DNA of 64,000 nt from Deltaproteobacteria bacterium (GTDB lineage: Bacteria > Desulfobacterota > GWC2-55-46): the NCBI GenBank assembly GCA_016219015.1, contig JACRCL010000003.1, forward strand, positions 36,067 through 100,066, given 5' to 3'. Position numbers and translations under genes: made by a program. Below, piece by piece: positions 41,897 to 50,888 of the stretch. Within the stretch, counting starts at the first letter, position 1. Each line of letters begins with the position of its first letter. The notes below the pieces were generated by a model, which did not search any database, had not been told where the DNA came from, and saw nothing but the letters and a program-made list of their open reading frames with translations.

Positions 41897-42958
41897 TTAT
41901 CCCCGCGCCTCGATGACCCTTGCCACCTCTTCTATGAGCGCCTCCACTATCTCTTCTTCCTTTACTTTTTTTACGGGCTTTCCCTTGACGTATATGAGCC
42001 CTACACCGTCCCCGCCCGCTATGCCCACGTCGGCCTCCCCGGCCTCGCCGGGGCCGTTCACGACGCAGCCCATGACGGCCACGTTCACAGGCTCGGTTAT
42101 GTGCTGAAGCCTTTTTTCGACCTCGGCCGCTATCTTTATGCTGTCGAGCTTTATCCTGCCGCACGTCGGGCAGGAGATGATGTTTATCCCGCGCTTCCTC
42201 AGCTCAAGCGATTTGAGTATCTCCCAGCCCGCCCTCACCTCGTCCACGGGGTCGCCCGTAAGGGAGACCCTCAAGGTATCCCCTATGCCTTCGGCAAGGA
42301 GTATCCCGAGGCCCACCGCGGATTTTATCGCCCCAGAAAAGACAGTCCCCGCCTCGGTGATCCCGATGTGGAACGGGTAATCGACTTTCTTTGCCAGCAG
42401 CCTGTAGCTCTCCACCGTCAAGGGCACGCCGGAGGCCTTGAGGGAGACCTTGATATCCCTGAAGTCCATATCTTCGAGTATCGAGATATGGCGCATGGCG
42501 CTCTCCACGAGGGCTTCGGCGGTAGGGTGGCCGTACTTAGAGAGTATGTCTTTTTCAAGCGACCCGGCGTTGACGCCTATGCGTATCGGTACCCCCCTGT
42601 CCTTCGCCGCCCTGACGACCTCTTTGACCCTTTCTTTCGCGCCGATATTGCCGGGGTTAAGCCTCAACCCCTCGACGCCCTCGTCGAGCGAGGCGAGCGC
42701 GAGCCTCCAGTCGAAGTGTATGTCCGCTATAAGCGGGATGTCTATGTGCCTTCTTATGTTTCCGATGGCCCTTGCCGCCTCCATGTCAGGGACGGCTACC
42801 CGGACTATCTCGCACCCGGCTGCCTCAAGGCTTTTTATCTGGGCGACCGTCGCGGCCACGTCGGCGGTATTCGTGTTCGCCATCGACTGGACGCTTACGG
42901 GCGCGTCCCCGCCGACGCTCAAGCCGCCTAACTTCATCTCGCGTGTCTTTCTTCTCAT
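41897..42958 (-). CDS. ispG: 4-hydroxy-3-methylbut-2-enyl diphosphate synthase
   Basis: 353 residues from the ATG at 42958 (MRRKTREMKLGGL); the frame extends to 43000, but those codons belong to a repeat. IspG is the Fe-S enzyme of the penultimate step in the MEP isoprenoid pathway. Visible are PVSVQSMANTNT, DIHFDWRLAL, LRLNPGNIG, and the cluster cysteines in ISCPTCGR and VMGCVVNGPGEA. Confidence 0.96.
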   Translation of the reverse strand: MRRKTREMKLGGLSVGGDAPVSVQSMANTNTADVAATVAQIKSLEAAGCEIVRVAVPDMEAARAIGNIRRHIDIPLIADIHFDWRLALASLDEGVEGLRLNPGNIGAKERVKEVVRAAKDRGVPIRIGVNAGSLEKDILSKYGHPTAEALVESAMRHISILEDMDFRDIKVSLKASGVPLTVESYRLLAKKVDYPFHIGITEAGTVFSGAIKSAVGLGILLAEGIGDTLRVSLTGDPVDEVRAGWEILKSLELRKRGINIISCPTCGRIKLDSIKIAAEVEKRLQHITEPVNVAVMGCVVNGPGEAGEADVGIAGGDGVGLIYVKGKPVKKVKEEEIVEALIEEVARVIEARG

Positions 42959-42959
42959 A

Positions 42960-43122
42960 TCTATCAGGATGTTGAAAAAGTCCATCCATGGCTTTTTCAA
43001 CTACGGTTTGGCCGAAGTGAATTCGGCCAAACCTCACAAATTGCTCGACTCTGCAAGTCTCGCAATTTGGCAATCCATCCATGGATTTCCTATCAGGGTG
43101 TTTTTTAACACCCTGATAGGAA
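42960..43122. repeat. Nested palindromic element upstream of ispG
   Basis: An outer inverse pair CAGGATG...TCCATCCATGG / CCATCCATGG...CAGGGTG encloses three hairpins: GGTTTGGCCGAA / TTCGGCCAAACC (43005-43033), AAATTGC / GCAATTT, and TCCTATCAGGGTGTT / AACACCCTGATAGGA (43088-43121, loop TTTT). The GTTGAAAAAGTCC part recalls family B ends. It abuts the ispG start and probably lies in its 5' leader. Confidence 0.8.
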
Positions 43123-43211
43123 ATATACTATAAAAGAGTTGGTTTTTCACCACCAATTCGTAAATTTCGCATCCCTTGACCCGCAGGCCGAAAGGTTATA
43201 TCTTAAGTAGT

Positions 43212-44561
43212 GTGCACATCGAAGCCGTGGATATAAGCCCAATCGAGGCGTTCCTCCGCCTCCGCAGCCTACCCTTCCCATTCATCATCTCGGGCACCCG
43301 GGCAAGGTATTCCTATGTGAGCGCGAGGCCTTTCATCACCGTGCGGACGGAAGACGGCTCTACCTTCGTCGAAGGCGAAATGGAAGGCAAAAAGAGGTTC
43401 GACGACCCGTTCGCCGCCCTTTCTCACCTGCTTAAATCGTCCGCTTATACCGGCGGCTCCCCCTTCCCTTTCTCTTCCGGCGCGGCCGGATATTTCTCTT
43501 ACGACCTTAATAATCTAATCGAACCCAAGCTCAAGGCGAAAAGGGCGGCTGGCCGGGGACTGGGCCTGCCTGACTGCCTCCTCGGACTCTACGACCCGGT
43601 ATTCGTCTACGACAATGCCGAAGGCAAAGGGCATCTCGTATCGCGTCGTTTGGACAAGGCCCGCTTCGGGGGTTTCAAACGGGCGCTTGAGGCGCGCAGT
43701 CGCAGGCCGTCTGAACCGGGGCCGGTCTCTGCCATGACCTCGAACTTCACAAGGGAGGGTTATATAGCCGCGATAGAGAAGGCAAAGGAGTATATCTCTT
43801 CGGGCGACATATACCAGATAAACCTGTCGCAGAGGCTTGGGCTCAAATGGGAAGGCGACCCCTTCGCCATATTCCTTAAGATGCAGGACGCGCGCCCCGC
43901 GCCATTCAGCTCCTATTTCGACTTCGGCGGGTTCCAGATAATCTCCAACTCCCCCGAGAGGCTCGTGAAGATAGAAGGCGGCCATATCGAGACAGAGCCT
44001 ATAAAAGGCACAAGGCCGAGGGGCGTAACCCCTGAGGAGGACGAAGCCTTGCGGGAGGGGCTCAGGATGAGCGCCAAGGAGAGGGCCGAGCACGTGATGA
44101 TAGTCGACCTTGAAAGGAACGACCTCGGCAGGATATCATTACCTGGCACAGTCAATGTAAACGGATTCGGGGAGATAACGACCTACCCGACGCTACATCA
44201 CATGGCGTCTATAGTAAAGGGGCAGCTAAGGCCTGAGATAGACACTCCCCAGGCCCTCAAGGCCGTCTTCCCCGGCGGCTCGGTGACCGGCGCGCCGAAG
44301 ATAAGGGCGATGGAGATAATAGACGAGCTTGAGCCGGACAGGCGCGGGGTATATACCGGCGGCATAGGATGGATGGACTTGAACGGGGATATCGACATGG
44401 CAATGGCCATAAGGACGGCCGTATATAAAGACAATACCATTTATCTCCACGTGGGCGGAGGGATAGTGGCGGATTCGGTCCCTGCCGACGAGTACGATGA
44501 GACGCTCCTCAAGGCAAGGGACTTCCTCGATATCCTTAAACTCGGGGCGCGGGCAATATGA
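43212..44561 (+). CDS. pabB: Aminodeoxychorismate synthase component I
   Basis: 449 residues from a GTG at 43212; a TTG at 43176 is possible, and no good Shine-Dalgarno marks either. The chorismate-binding domain has SGDIYQINLSQRLGL, PIKGTRPRG and the closing HVGGGIVADSVPADEYDE. The Lys in PIKGT distinguishes PabB from anthranilate synthase. It makes 4-amino-4-deoxychorismate for folate synthesis, using ammonia from a glutamine amidotransferase (PabA) not encoded here. It overlaps pabC by ATGA. Confidence 0.9.
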   Translation: MHIEAVDISPIEAFLRLRSLPFPFIISGTRARYSYVSARPFITVRTEDGSTFVEGEMEGKKRFDDPFAALSHLLKSSAYTGGSPFPFSSGAAGYFSYDLNNLIEPKLKAKRAAGRGLGLPDCLLGLYDPVFVYDNAEGKGHLVSRRLDKARFGGFKRALEARSRRPSEPGPVSAMTSNFTREGYIAAIEKAKEYISSGDIYQINLSQRLGLKWEGDPFAIFLKMQDARPAPFSSYFDFGGFQIISNSPERLVKIEGGHIETEPIKGTRPRGVTPEEDEALREGLRMSAKERAEHVMIVDLERNDLGRISLPGTVNVNGFGEITTYPTLHHMASIVKGQLRPEIDTPQALKAVFPGGSVTGAPKIRAMEIIDELEPDRRGVYTGGIGWMDLNGDIDMAMAIRTAVYKDNTIYLHVGGGIVADSVPADEYDETLLKARDFLDILKLGARAI

Positions 44562-45445
44562 TGAGGTTGGTATATTTGAACGGGAGGATAGTCCCGGAGA
44601 CAAGGGCGTCGGTCTCGGTATTCGACAGGGGCTTCAACTACGGGGACGGCGTCTTTGAAACGCTCCTTGTAAAAGGCGGGCGGCCTGTCTATCTAAAAGA
44701 GCATCTGAAAAGGCTTAAGGAAGGCATTAAGATACTGGGGATACCCGCGGCGGGGGTAAAGGGGCTCATGCGGGATATAAAGGACGGGGCCATAGCAGCG
44801 CTTGCCGGGAAGAACGGGCTTAAGGGGGACGCGAACGTAAAGATAATAGTGACAAGGGGGGTAGGCCCCGGAGGCCACGCCCCCAAAAAAGACGCCGTCC
44901 CCACGATTGTCATGATAGCCAGACCGATCGATGAAAACGCCCTTTCGATATCCCGCGAAAAGGGTATAAGGGCGGTCACCGTAAATGGCTTGATGCCGTC
45001 GTTGCCGGGCATAAAGAGCCTCAACTACCTCCCTAACATAATCGGAAAGGATATCGCCTTACGGTCCGGCGCGGACGAGGCGATTTTCATGGATAAAGAC
45101 GGGATAATATCCGAAGGTACATCATCGAATATATTCATAGTGAAGAACAGTGTCATTTTGACCCCCGCGCTCGGTAAAGGGCCTTCGGAAGGGCCCTTGC
45201 CCGGGGTTGTAAGGGAGGCCGTAATAAGACTCGCCAAAAAGAGGGGGCTGAAGGTAAAGGAGACGACCGTCCACAAAAAAGACCTCTACGGGTGCGACGA
45301 GGCGTTCCTTACCAACTCCATAATCGGGGCCGTCCCGCTCATAGAGATAGACAAAAGGCCGGTTAAGGACGGGCGGCCCGGCCCCCTGACGAGGGCCGTC
45401 CAGGGGCTGCTCGGAGCGGAAATCGGCCGGAAACCCTTGAAATAA
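44558..45445 (+). CDS. pabC: Aminodeoxychorismate lyase / class IV aminotransferase
   Basis: 295 residues of fold-type IV PLP protein: FDRGFNYGDGVFETLLV near the N terminus, the PLP lysine in GIKSLNYLPNI, EGTSSNIFIV and FLTNSIIGAVPL. The overlap with pabB makes aminodeoxychorismate lyase (release of p-aminobenzoate) most likely; a branched-chain or D-amino acid aminotransferase is the alternative. Confidence 0.88.
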   Translation: MMRLVYLNGRIVPETRASVSVFDRGFNYGDGVFETLLVKGGRPVYLKEHLKRLKEGIKILGIPAAGVKGLMRDIKDGAIAALAGKNGLKGDANVKIIVTRGVGPGGHAPKKDAVPTIVMIARPIDENALSISREKGIRAVTVNGLMPSLPGIKSLNYLPNIIGKDIALRSGADEAIFMDKDGIISEGTSSNIFIVKNSVILTPALGKGPSEGPLPGVVREAVIRLAKKRGLKVKETTVHKKDLYGCDEAFLTNSIIGAVPLIEIDKRPVKDGRPGPLTRAVQGLLGAEIGRKPLK

Positions 45446-45489
45446 AGCTATTATTGCTTTTTTCAGCCCGATAAGTTATATTCTCGTTG

Positions 45490-46557
45490 ATGGGACCCGT
45501 AGACGAAAAATCCGTAAGCTGCAGTCTCGAAGAAACAAAAGAACTCCTCCAAAGACGCCTCCAGCTCGCCACCTTCACGGAAATAGGAAAAGCGCTCACT
45601 TCCTCCCTCGACTTGAAAGAGGTGCTCAATATCGTAATGGAGAAGATAAGCGAGCTGCTGCGTCCGAAGAACTGGTCGCTTCTCCTCCTTGATGAGGAGA
45701 CCGGGGATCTGAAGTTCGAGATACTGGTAGGCAAGGGGTCCGAGAAGATAAAGGACCTGAGGCTCAAGCTCGGCGAGGGAGTCGCGGGGTGGGTGGCGAG
45801 GGAGAAAAAGCCGCTCCTTGTGGCGGACGTGCACAGCGACCCGAGGTTCTCGAAGAAGGCCGACGAGATGTCTCACTTCACCACGCAGTCTATTATATGC
45901 GTCCCGCTCCTTACGAGAGGCAAGTGCCTCGGCGTGATAGAGCTTATAAACAAGGTCGAGGACGAGGGCTTCGTCGAGGACGACCTGCTGATACTCACCA
46001 CGCTCGCGGACTTTACCGCTATAGCCATCGAGAACGCCATATTCATCAACAAGGTCCATGAGCTTACCATCACGGATGACCTTACGAAGCTCTACAACTC
46101 GAGGTTCCTGCACAGCCGCCTCGAGTACGAGGTGGAGAGGGCGAAGAGGTTCAAATACGACCTCTCCATGATATTCCTCGACCTCGACCACTTCAAGGAC
46201 GTGAACGACAACTACGGACACCTCGCGGGGAGCAAGCTCCTCAAAGAGGTGGCCAGGCTCATCCTCGGCATGATAAGGAACGTCGATATGGCCTGCAGGT
46301 ACGGCGGGGACGAGTTCATAATCATGATGCCGGGCACGCCGAAAAAGAGCGCGGTGACGGTGGCGGAGAAGCTCCGCTCGTCTATGAGCGAAGAGGTCTT
46401 CCTGAAGGACGATGGGATAAACATCAGCCTTACCGGGAGCTTCGGGGTCGCCTCCTTCCCGGCGGACGCGGACAACAAGGACGGCCTCATCCACATGGCC
46501 GATAACGCCATGTACGCGATAAAGAGCAGGAACAGGAACGGGGTAGCCGAGGCGTAA
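45490..46557 (+). CDS. GAF-domain diguanylate cyclase (GGDEF) with I-site
   Basis: 355 residues: a helical start, a GAF domain (about 38-185), and a GGDEF domain with RYGGDEF (GGDEF at 272-276) and the inhibitory RxxD at 263-266 (RNVD). It should make c-di-GMP under feedback control. It is close in architecture to the protein at 9367, which lacks the I-site. The ATG at 45490 has no clear Shine-Dalgarno; a TTG directly upstream is in frame. Confidence 0.9.
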   Translation: MGPVDEKSVSCSLEETKELLQRRLQLATFTEIGKALTSSLDLKEVLNIVMEKISELLRPKNWSLLLLDEETGDLKFEILVGKGSEKIKDLRLKLGEGVAGWVAREKKPLLVADVHSDPRFSKKADEMSHFTTQSIICVPLLTRGKCLGVIELINKVEDEGFVEDDLLILTTLADFTAIAIENAIFINKVHELTITDDLTKLYNSRFLHSRLEYEVERAKRFKYDLSMIFLDLDHFKDVNDNYGHLAGSKLLKEVARLILGMIRNVDMACRYGGDEFIIMMPGTPKKSAVTVAEKLRSSMSEEVFLKDDGINISLTGSFGVASFPADADNKDGLIHMADNAMYAIKSRNRNGVAEA

Positions 46558-46622
46558 ATCGTCTCTAACCGCCCGCCGGCCGATGCGCCGGGGGCATCTT
46601 CAAATAATAACGGAGGGTCTTC

Positions 46623-46964
46623 ATGAAAAGGTTCTTTCTTGCTTTGCCTGTTCTTCTGCTGCTCGGGTGCTCGGTGGCGAACAAGACCGAGGGCACGAAG
46701 ATAGACAGGAACTCGGTCCTTAACCTGAAGCCGGGCGCAACGACGCGGCAGATGGTCATAGAGGCGTTCGGTCCGCCGTCAGCGATCAATTACGAGAACA
46801 ACGAGGAGAGGTTCACCTATACGTTCCGGGAAAAATCGGTCCCGGTATACATGGGCGGGCTTGTAGAGAACGAAACGCGCGGGAAGGAATCAGTCACCAC
46901 CCTTGAGCTCGTCATAAAGGAAAACGTCGTCTACTCCTACAGGTTCAAGAGCGCGGAGAACTGA
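46623..46964 (+). CDS. Small lipoprotein, BamE/SmpA-like
   Basis: 113 residues. The signal peptide ends in the lipobox LLGC with Cys16. The mature part (LKPGATTRQMVIEAFGPPS, then strand-rich segments) has the layout of the SmpA/OmlA (BamE) domain, an outer-membrane lipoprotein helper fold. A role in outer-membrane assembly is inferred; many such proteins do other work. GGAGG lies 6 bases before the ATG, and a terminator follows. Confidence 0.72.
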   Translation: MKRFFLALPVLLLLGCSVANKTEGTKIDRNSVLNLKPGATTRQMVIEAFGPPSAINYENNEERFTYTFREKSVPVYMGGLVENETRGKESVTTLELVIKENVVYSYRFKSAEN

Positions 46965-47015
46965 AAAACGGCGGGACTGCAGGCCTCAAGGCCGCCGTCT
47001 TAAAGCCCCCCGCAA

Positions 47016-47053
47016 AAAAGAAGGCCCCCTTTAAAAGGGGGCCTTCTTTTTTT
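47016..47053 (+). terminator. Rho-independent terminator after the lipoprotein gene
   Basis: AAAAGAAGGCCCCCTTT / GGGGGCCTTCTTTT with T7, 51 bases after the stop. Confidence 0.92.
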
Positions 47054-47112
47054 AGCTCCATGATGGCTGCTTGCCTGCCCTAAGCCTGACTGGCAGCTGA
47101 AAAACTCGTGTT

Positions 47113-47240
47113 CAGGCTGCTCAAAATCCAGTAAGCGAGACCCCCATGAAAACAGGGAAGCTTGGGAATGAGGCGTACTCTGTAGCCTAAGTGACGAGCT
47201 TTGATGACAACGAAGCAGATGGACTTTTTCAGCAGGCTGC
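47113..47240. repeat. MITE-like repeat, family B copy 5
   Basis: CAGGCTGCTCAAAATCC to GGACTTTTTCAGCAGGCTGC, with GACGAGCTTTGATGACAACG inside. An extra GGCAGCTGAAAAACTCGTG lies just upstream (47090), a second end in tandem. It stands between the lipoprotein terminator and the second HU gene. Confidence 0.85.
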
Positions 47241-47257
47241 CAATACTGCCTAACCGG

Positions 47258-47542
47258 TCACTTCTTTAATATCGCGTCCTTTGCGGCCTTGGCTATCCTG
47301 AACTTGACGACCTGCTTTGCCGGTATCTGGATGGTCTCACCGGTCCTCGGGTTTCTTCCCTGCCGCGCGGGCCTGTTGACAAGGACGAGTTTGCCCAGAC
47401 CAGGGAGGGTGAACCCGTTTTGCGCCTCATCGTAGGCAAGCTCCGCGATGCCGGCCAATATTTCCTTCACCGACTTTTTGGGCACGCCCGACTTCTTGGC
47501 TATATGGTCCTCTATCTGAGACCTTGTCATCGCCTTTGCCAT
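47258..47542 (-). CDS. hup: HU family DNA-binding protein (second copy)
   Basis: 94 residues: MTRSQIEDHIAKKSGVPKKS, the beta-arm NRPARQGRNPRTGETIQIP and VVKFRIAKAAKDAIL. It is a paralog of the HU at 20511 with many differences outside the arm. The ATG at 47542 has GGAGGT 4 bases upstream; a GTG two codons before is less likely. The two HU forms could build homo- and heterodimers that bend DNA. Confidence 0.94.
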   Translation of the reverse strand: MAKAMTRSQIEDHIAKKSGVPKKSVKEILAGIAELAYDEAQNGFTLPGLGKLVLVNRPARQGRNPRTGETIQIPAKQVVKFRIAKAAKDAILKK

Positions 47543-47750
47543 ATCCACCTCCGTGAATTTAATTGAAAAGAGATAAAGCTAAACCCCTCTGGGGGGCATA
47601 ATATATTATATAGCAGATGTAAGGCTTTTACTTAACGAGGGGGCTTGAGAATGCAGTCTTCATATTAACAGAAGAAGAACACGGTATTAATCTATTACAC
47701 GGCTGCATCAATTGCAAGTTAATTTTTTTAATGAAACAAAAAACTGGATT

Positions 47751-47784
47751 AAAAAAAAGGGCAAGGTAGCGGCACCTTGCCCTT
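47751..47784 (-). terminator. Terminator of the ribosomal supercluster
   Basis: On the minus strand: AAGGGCAAGGT / ACCTTGCCCTT stem with a T8 run, 16 bases after the rplQ stop. Confidence 0.92.
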
Positions 47785-47799
47785 TGATGATCTCTGTCC

Positions 47800-48354
47800 T
47801 TAGGCCTTTTCAGAAGCCTTCCTGGCCCTTTTCCTCGGGGCCGCTTCAGTCTCCTTCTTCGCCTCTTTCCTCGCCGCCGCCTTCACGGGCTTCGCGGCGG
47901 GCTTTTCGCCCTTCGCTGCGGCCTGCTTCCCGGCTGGCTTCGCCTTCGCCGGTGCCTTCTTCTTCGGGGCTGCCTTCGGCTTGGCCTCGGCAGCCTGCGG
48001 TCCCTCGACCAGCTCGATTATCGACATGGAGGCGTTGTCCCCGGGCCTTTGGCCTATCTTCAGTATCCTCGTATAGCCGCCGTTACGCTCCTTGAACCTC
48101 GGCGCCACCTCCGCGAAGAGCTTCGTCACGGTCTCCTTGTTCCTCATGAACGCCATGGCGCGCCTGCGCGCGGAAAGGCTCCCGTCCTTGCCGAGCGTTA
48201 TCATCCTCTCGGCGAACTTACGCAGCACCTTGGCCTTCGGGGTGGTCGTCCTGATCCTCCCCCAGACGACCAGGTCGTTCGTCATGTTCGAAAGCATGCT
48301 CTTTAAATGGCTGTAGGTCCTGTCGAACCTTTTTTCGTCCCTGTTATGCCTCAT
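47800..48354 (-). CDS. rplQ: Ribosomal protein bL17 with a long basic tail
   Basis: 184 residues. The core (1-117) is normal bL17: MRHNRDEKRFDRTYSHLKSM to SMSIIELV. About 65 residues follow, made almost only of Ala, Lys and Pro with Glu and Arg (for example PKAAPKKKAPAKAKPAG). Such tails are seen in a few lineages and are probably disordered, contacting RNA. It is last in the alpha operon, 3 bases after rpoA. Confidence 0.95.
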   Translation of the reverse strand: MRHNRDEKRFDRTYSHLKSMLSNMTNDLVVWGRIRTTTPKAKVLRKFAERMITLGKDGSLSARRRAMAFMRNKETVTKLFAEVAPRFKERNGGYTRILKIGQRPGDNASMSIIELVEGPQAAEAKPKAAPKKKAPAKAKPAGKQAAAKGEKPAAKPVKAAARKEAKKETEAAPRKRARKASEKA

Positions 48355-48357
48355 AGC

Positions 48358-49377
48358 TTAAGCGGTCTCCTTGTGCTCCATGTGCGTCGAGTCGAGGTCC
48401 TTCCTCGAAGGGAAGCCCTCGAGCTTCATGCCGAAATCCAGCCCCATCCCATGGAGTATCTCTTTTATCTCGTTCAAGGACTTGCGTCCGAAGTTCTTGG
48501 TCCTAAGCATCTCCTGCTCCGATTTCTGGACCATCTCGCCGATGTACTTTATGTCCGCGTTCTTGAGGCAGTTTGCGGAACGCACGGACAGCTCCAGCTC
48601 GTCGACGGTCTTGAAGAGGTTATCGTTGAACTGCGGCTTGGCCTCCGACCTCTCTGCGTGGGCCACCTCCTCCTTCTCCTCGAAGGTTATGAAGACGCTC
48701 AGCTGGTCCTTGAGTATCTTGGCGGCTATGGAGACCGCGTTCTGCGGGTCTATCGCGCCGGTCGTCCAGACTTCGAGGGCGAGCTTGTCGTAGTCCGTCC
48801 TCTGCCCGACCCTCGCGTGGGTGACGTTGAAGTTCACTCTCGATACGGGCTGGAAGACCGAGTCGATCGGGATGGTGCCGATGGGCTGCTCGGGGAGCTT
48901 GTTCCTCTCGGAAGGGACGTAGCCCTTTCCGGTATTAGCAATAAGCTCGCAGTCGAACTTGGCGTCCTTCGAGACGGTAGCTATCGGCTGATCGGGGTTC
49001 AGCACCTCGACAGACTGGTCGCAGATGATGTTGCCCGCCTTTATGACGCCCTCGGAGGTCCCCTTTATCCTGAGCGTCTTGGGGCCGTCCCCGTGTATCT
49101 TGAGCCTTACCTGCTTCAGGTTGAGTATTATGTCGGAGACGTCCTCTTTTACGCCGGGGATGGATGAGAACTCGTGAAGGACCCCGTCTATCTTAACTGA
49201 GGTTATCGAGGCGCCCTGGAGCGAAGACAGGAGTATCCTCCGGATAGAATTGCCGATGGTCACCCCGAAGCCCCTCTCAAGGGGCTCGGCGACGAATTTG
49301 CCGTAGGTGTTCGTCAGTGTTTCCTTCTCAACCTCAAGCTTTTTCGGTTTAATAAGGTCACGCCAGTTTTTTTGCAT
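48358..49377 (-). CDS. rpoA: RNA polymerase alpha subunit
   Basis: 339 residues. The N-terminal domain has [20 protein letters not shown] and the C-terminal domain [20 protein letters not shown], with [14 protein letters not shown], which binds UP elements and activators. It is in the usual place between rpsD and rplQ. Confidence 0.98.
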   Translation of the reverse strand: MQKNWRDLIKPKKLEVEKETLTNTYGKFVAEPLERGFGVTIGNSIRRILLSSLQGASITSVKIDGVLHEFSSIPGVKEDVSDIILNLKQVRLKIHGDGPKTLRIKGTSEGVIKAGNIICDQSVEVLNPDQPIATVSKDAKFDCELIANTGKGYVPSERNKLPEQPIGTIPIDSVFQPVSRVNFNVTHARVGQRTDYDKLALEVWTTGAIDPQNAVSIAAKILKDQLSVFITFEEKEEVAHAERSEAKPQFNDNLFKTVDELELSVRSANCLKNADIKYIGEMVQKSEQEMLRTKNFGRKSLNEIKEILHGMGLDFGMKLEGFPSRKDLDSTHMEHKETA

Positions 49378-49479
49378 GGTGCCCCCATCTTTATTATTAA
49401 ATGCGATTAGACCTGAATTGAGTTCTTGGCGCCGGGAATAATCTGAAAACAGGAAAATGAGCGACAGGCCTTAAAAAGT

Positions 49480-50106
49480 CTACTTCGAGTAGAGCTCCAC
49501 TATGAGCTGCTCGTGCATCGGCAAAGTCGTGTCTTCCCTGCGCGGCTGCCTCAGTACCGTCGCCTTCATGGCGTTCTTATCGAGGCTGAGCCACTCGGGG
49601 GCGCCGCGCCTCTCCGCGTTTTTGAGGTTCTCCAGCACCTTCGGGTCCTTCTTCCTCTTCTCGGCAAGCTCGATGGTGTCGTTAGCGCTTATCCTGAAAG
49701 AGGGGATATCGACCTTCCTGCCGTTCACCCGGACGTACCCGTGGGTGACCATCATGCGCGACTCTTTCCTGCACCCGGCGAAACCGAGCCTGTAGACGGC
49801 GTTATCGAGCCTTCTCTCAAGAAAAGAGATAAGGTTCTCGCCGGTAATGCCTTTGGCGCGGTCGGCGTCGTCGAAGGTCTTCCTGAACTGGGATTCGAGC
49901 AGCCCGTAGACCCTCTTAACCTTCTGCTTCTCCCTCAACTGCAGGGCGTACTCGGAGACCTTGCCCCTTGACTGGCCGTGCTGGCCGGGTGCGTAGCTCC
50001 TTCTTTCAAAAGCGCACTTGTCCGTGTAGCAGCGCTCAGCCTTGAAAAAGAGCTTCATGCCCTCTCTCCTGCATATCTTGCATACTGACTCTATATACCT
50101 TGCCAC
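49480..50106 (-). CDS. rpsD: Ribosomal protein uS4
   Basis: 208 residues, zinc form: CKICRREGMKLFFKAERC supplies Cys ligands. The S4 RNA-binding domain is visible as LERRLDNAVYRLGFA. uS4 starts 30S assembly and in many bacteria represses the alpha operon. Confidence 0.97.
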   Translation of the reverse strand: MARYIESVCKICRREGMKLFFKAERCYTDKCAFERRSYAPGQHGQSRGKVSEYALQLREKQKVKRVYGLLESQFRKTFDDADRAKGITGENLISFLERRLDNAVYRLGFAGCRKESRMMVTHGYVRVNGRKVDIPSFRISANDTIELAEKRKKDPKVLENLKNAERRGAPEWLSLDKNAMKATVLRQPRREDTTLPMHEQLIVELYSK

Positions 50107-50188
50107 TTCTCCTCCCTCTTTTGGAGCCGTTTTGAAATATATGTCATGGCCTTTTGAAAGGCCGCCTGACTCGGTTTAAAAATCGTCC

Positions 50189-50563
50189 TTAGACCCTGCG
50201 CCTCTTGGGGGGCCTGCATCCGTTATGCGGCAGAGGAGTCACGTCCCTTATAAGGCTTATGCCGAAGCCCGCGGCCTGCAAAGACCTCAAGGCCGCCTCC
50301 CTGCCGGCGCCCGGGCCGTTTATATAGACGTCGACGGTCTTTACTCCGCTGTCGATTGCCTTCTTTGCGGCTACCTCGGCGGCCACCTGCGCGGCGAAGG
50401 GGGTGCCCTTCCTCGAACCCTTGAAGCCCTGCGCTCCGGAACTCGACCAGGCAATGACGTTTCCGGCCGGGTCCGTTATGCTTATTATGGTGTTATTGAA
50501 CGTCGATTTGATGTGGGCAACACCCTTTGATACCGCCCTCTTCTCTTTTTTGACTTTTGACAT
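50189..50563 (-). CDS. rpsK: Ribosomal protein uS11
   Basis: 124 residues: [19 protein letters not shown] at the N terminus and the closing [13 protein letters not shown]. It belongs to the 30S platform. It is separated from rpsM upstream by an unusually long 325-base gap. Confidence 0.98.
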   Translation of the reverse strand: MSKVKKEKRAVSKGVAHIKSTFNNTIISITDPAGNVIAWSSSGAQGFKGSRKGTPFAAQVAAEVAAKKAIDSGVKTVDVYINGPGAGREAALRSLQAAGFGISLIRDVTPLPHNGCRPPKRRRV

Positions 50564-50888
50564 CTATGCTCCTCCGGACCCTCTTTAGGTAAAGCAAACT
50601 TTTATTATACACTAAATCAATGATTTAAAAAAGACTTTTTTTAACCCTATGACCCGGGAACCCGGGTTTCATACGGACGCCTTCTTTCATTACGGCAGTA
50701 TTTCCATAAAACGCGTCTCCCCCCACTCCCCCGGCAAAGCCCATTGAATCTCCCCTCAGCTTTTCTTCGGGGAATCTTCGGCACATAAGGAAGATTTCGA
50801 TTCGCCCGCTAAACCCCGCTGCAAGCAACGGGGAATGCGCTCGCCGTGTGTGTTCACAGGGCCGGTGCCGCAGAGTCCAGGCCCGGAG
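50564..50888. other. 325-base gap inside the alpha operon
   Basis: No ribosomal gene lies here, although rpsM and rpsK are normally adjacent. It contains the palindromes ACCCGGGAACCCGGGT (near 50651) and CCCCGCTGCAAGCAACGGGG (near 50813), and an AT-rich end with a TATAAT box at 50604-50609 on the minus strand. A 67-codon open frame here has no good start and is not supported. Confidence 0.6.
50604..50632 (-). promoter_or_regulatory. Possible internal promoter before rpsK
   Basis: A perfect TATAAT (50609-50604) on the minus strand, 41 bases before the rpsK start. The -35 region, a T run, is poor. Confidence 0.35.

Noticed and set aside
41732..42931. 399-residue frame antisense to ispG
   Set aside because: Shadow of a well-conserved gene; low complexity, no recognisable domain.
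45463..46494. 343-residue frame antisense to the second GGDEF gene
   Set aside because: Shadow frame rich in Val, Arg and Glu without domain features.
50625..50828. 67-codon frame between rpsM and rpsK
   Set aside because: TTG start without ribosome binding site, overlaps palindromes, no family recognised.
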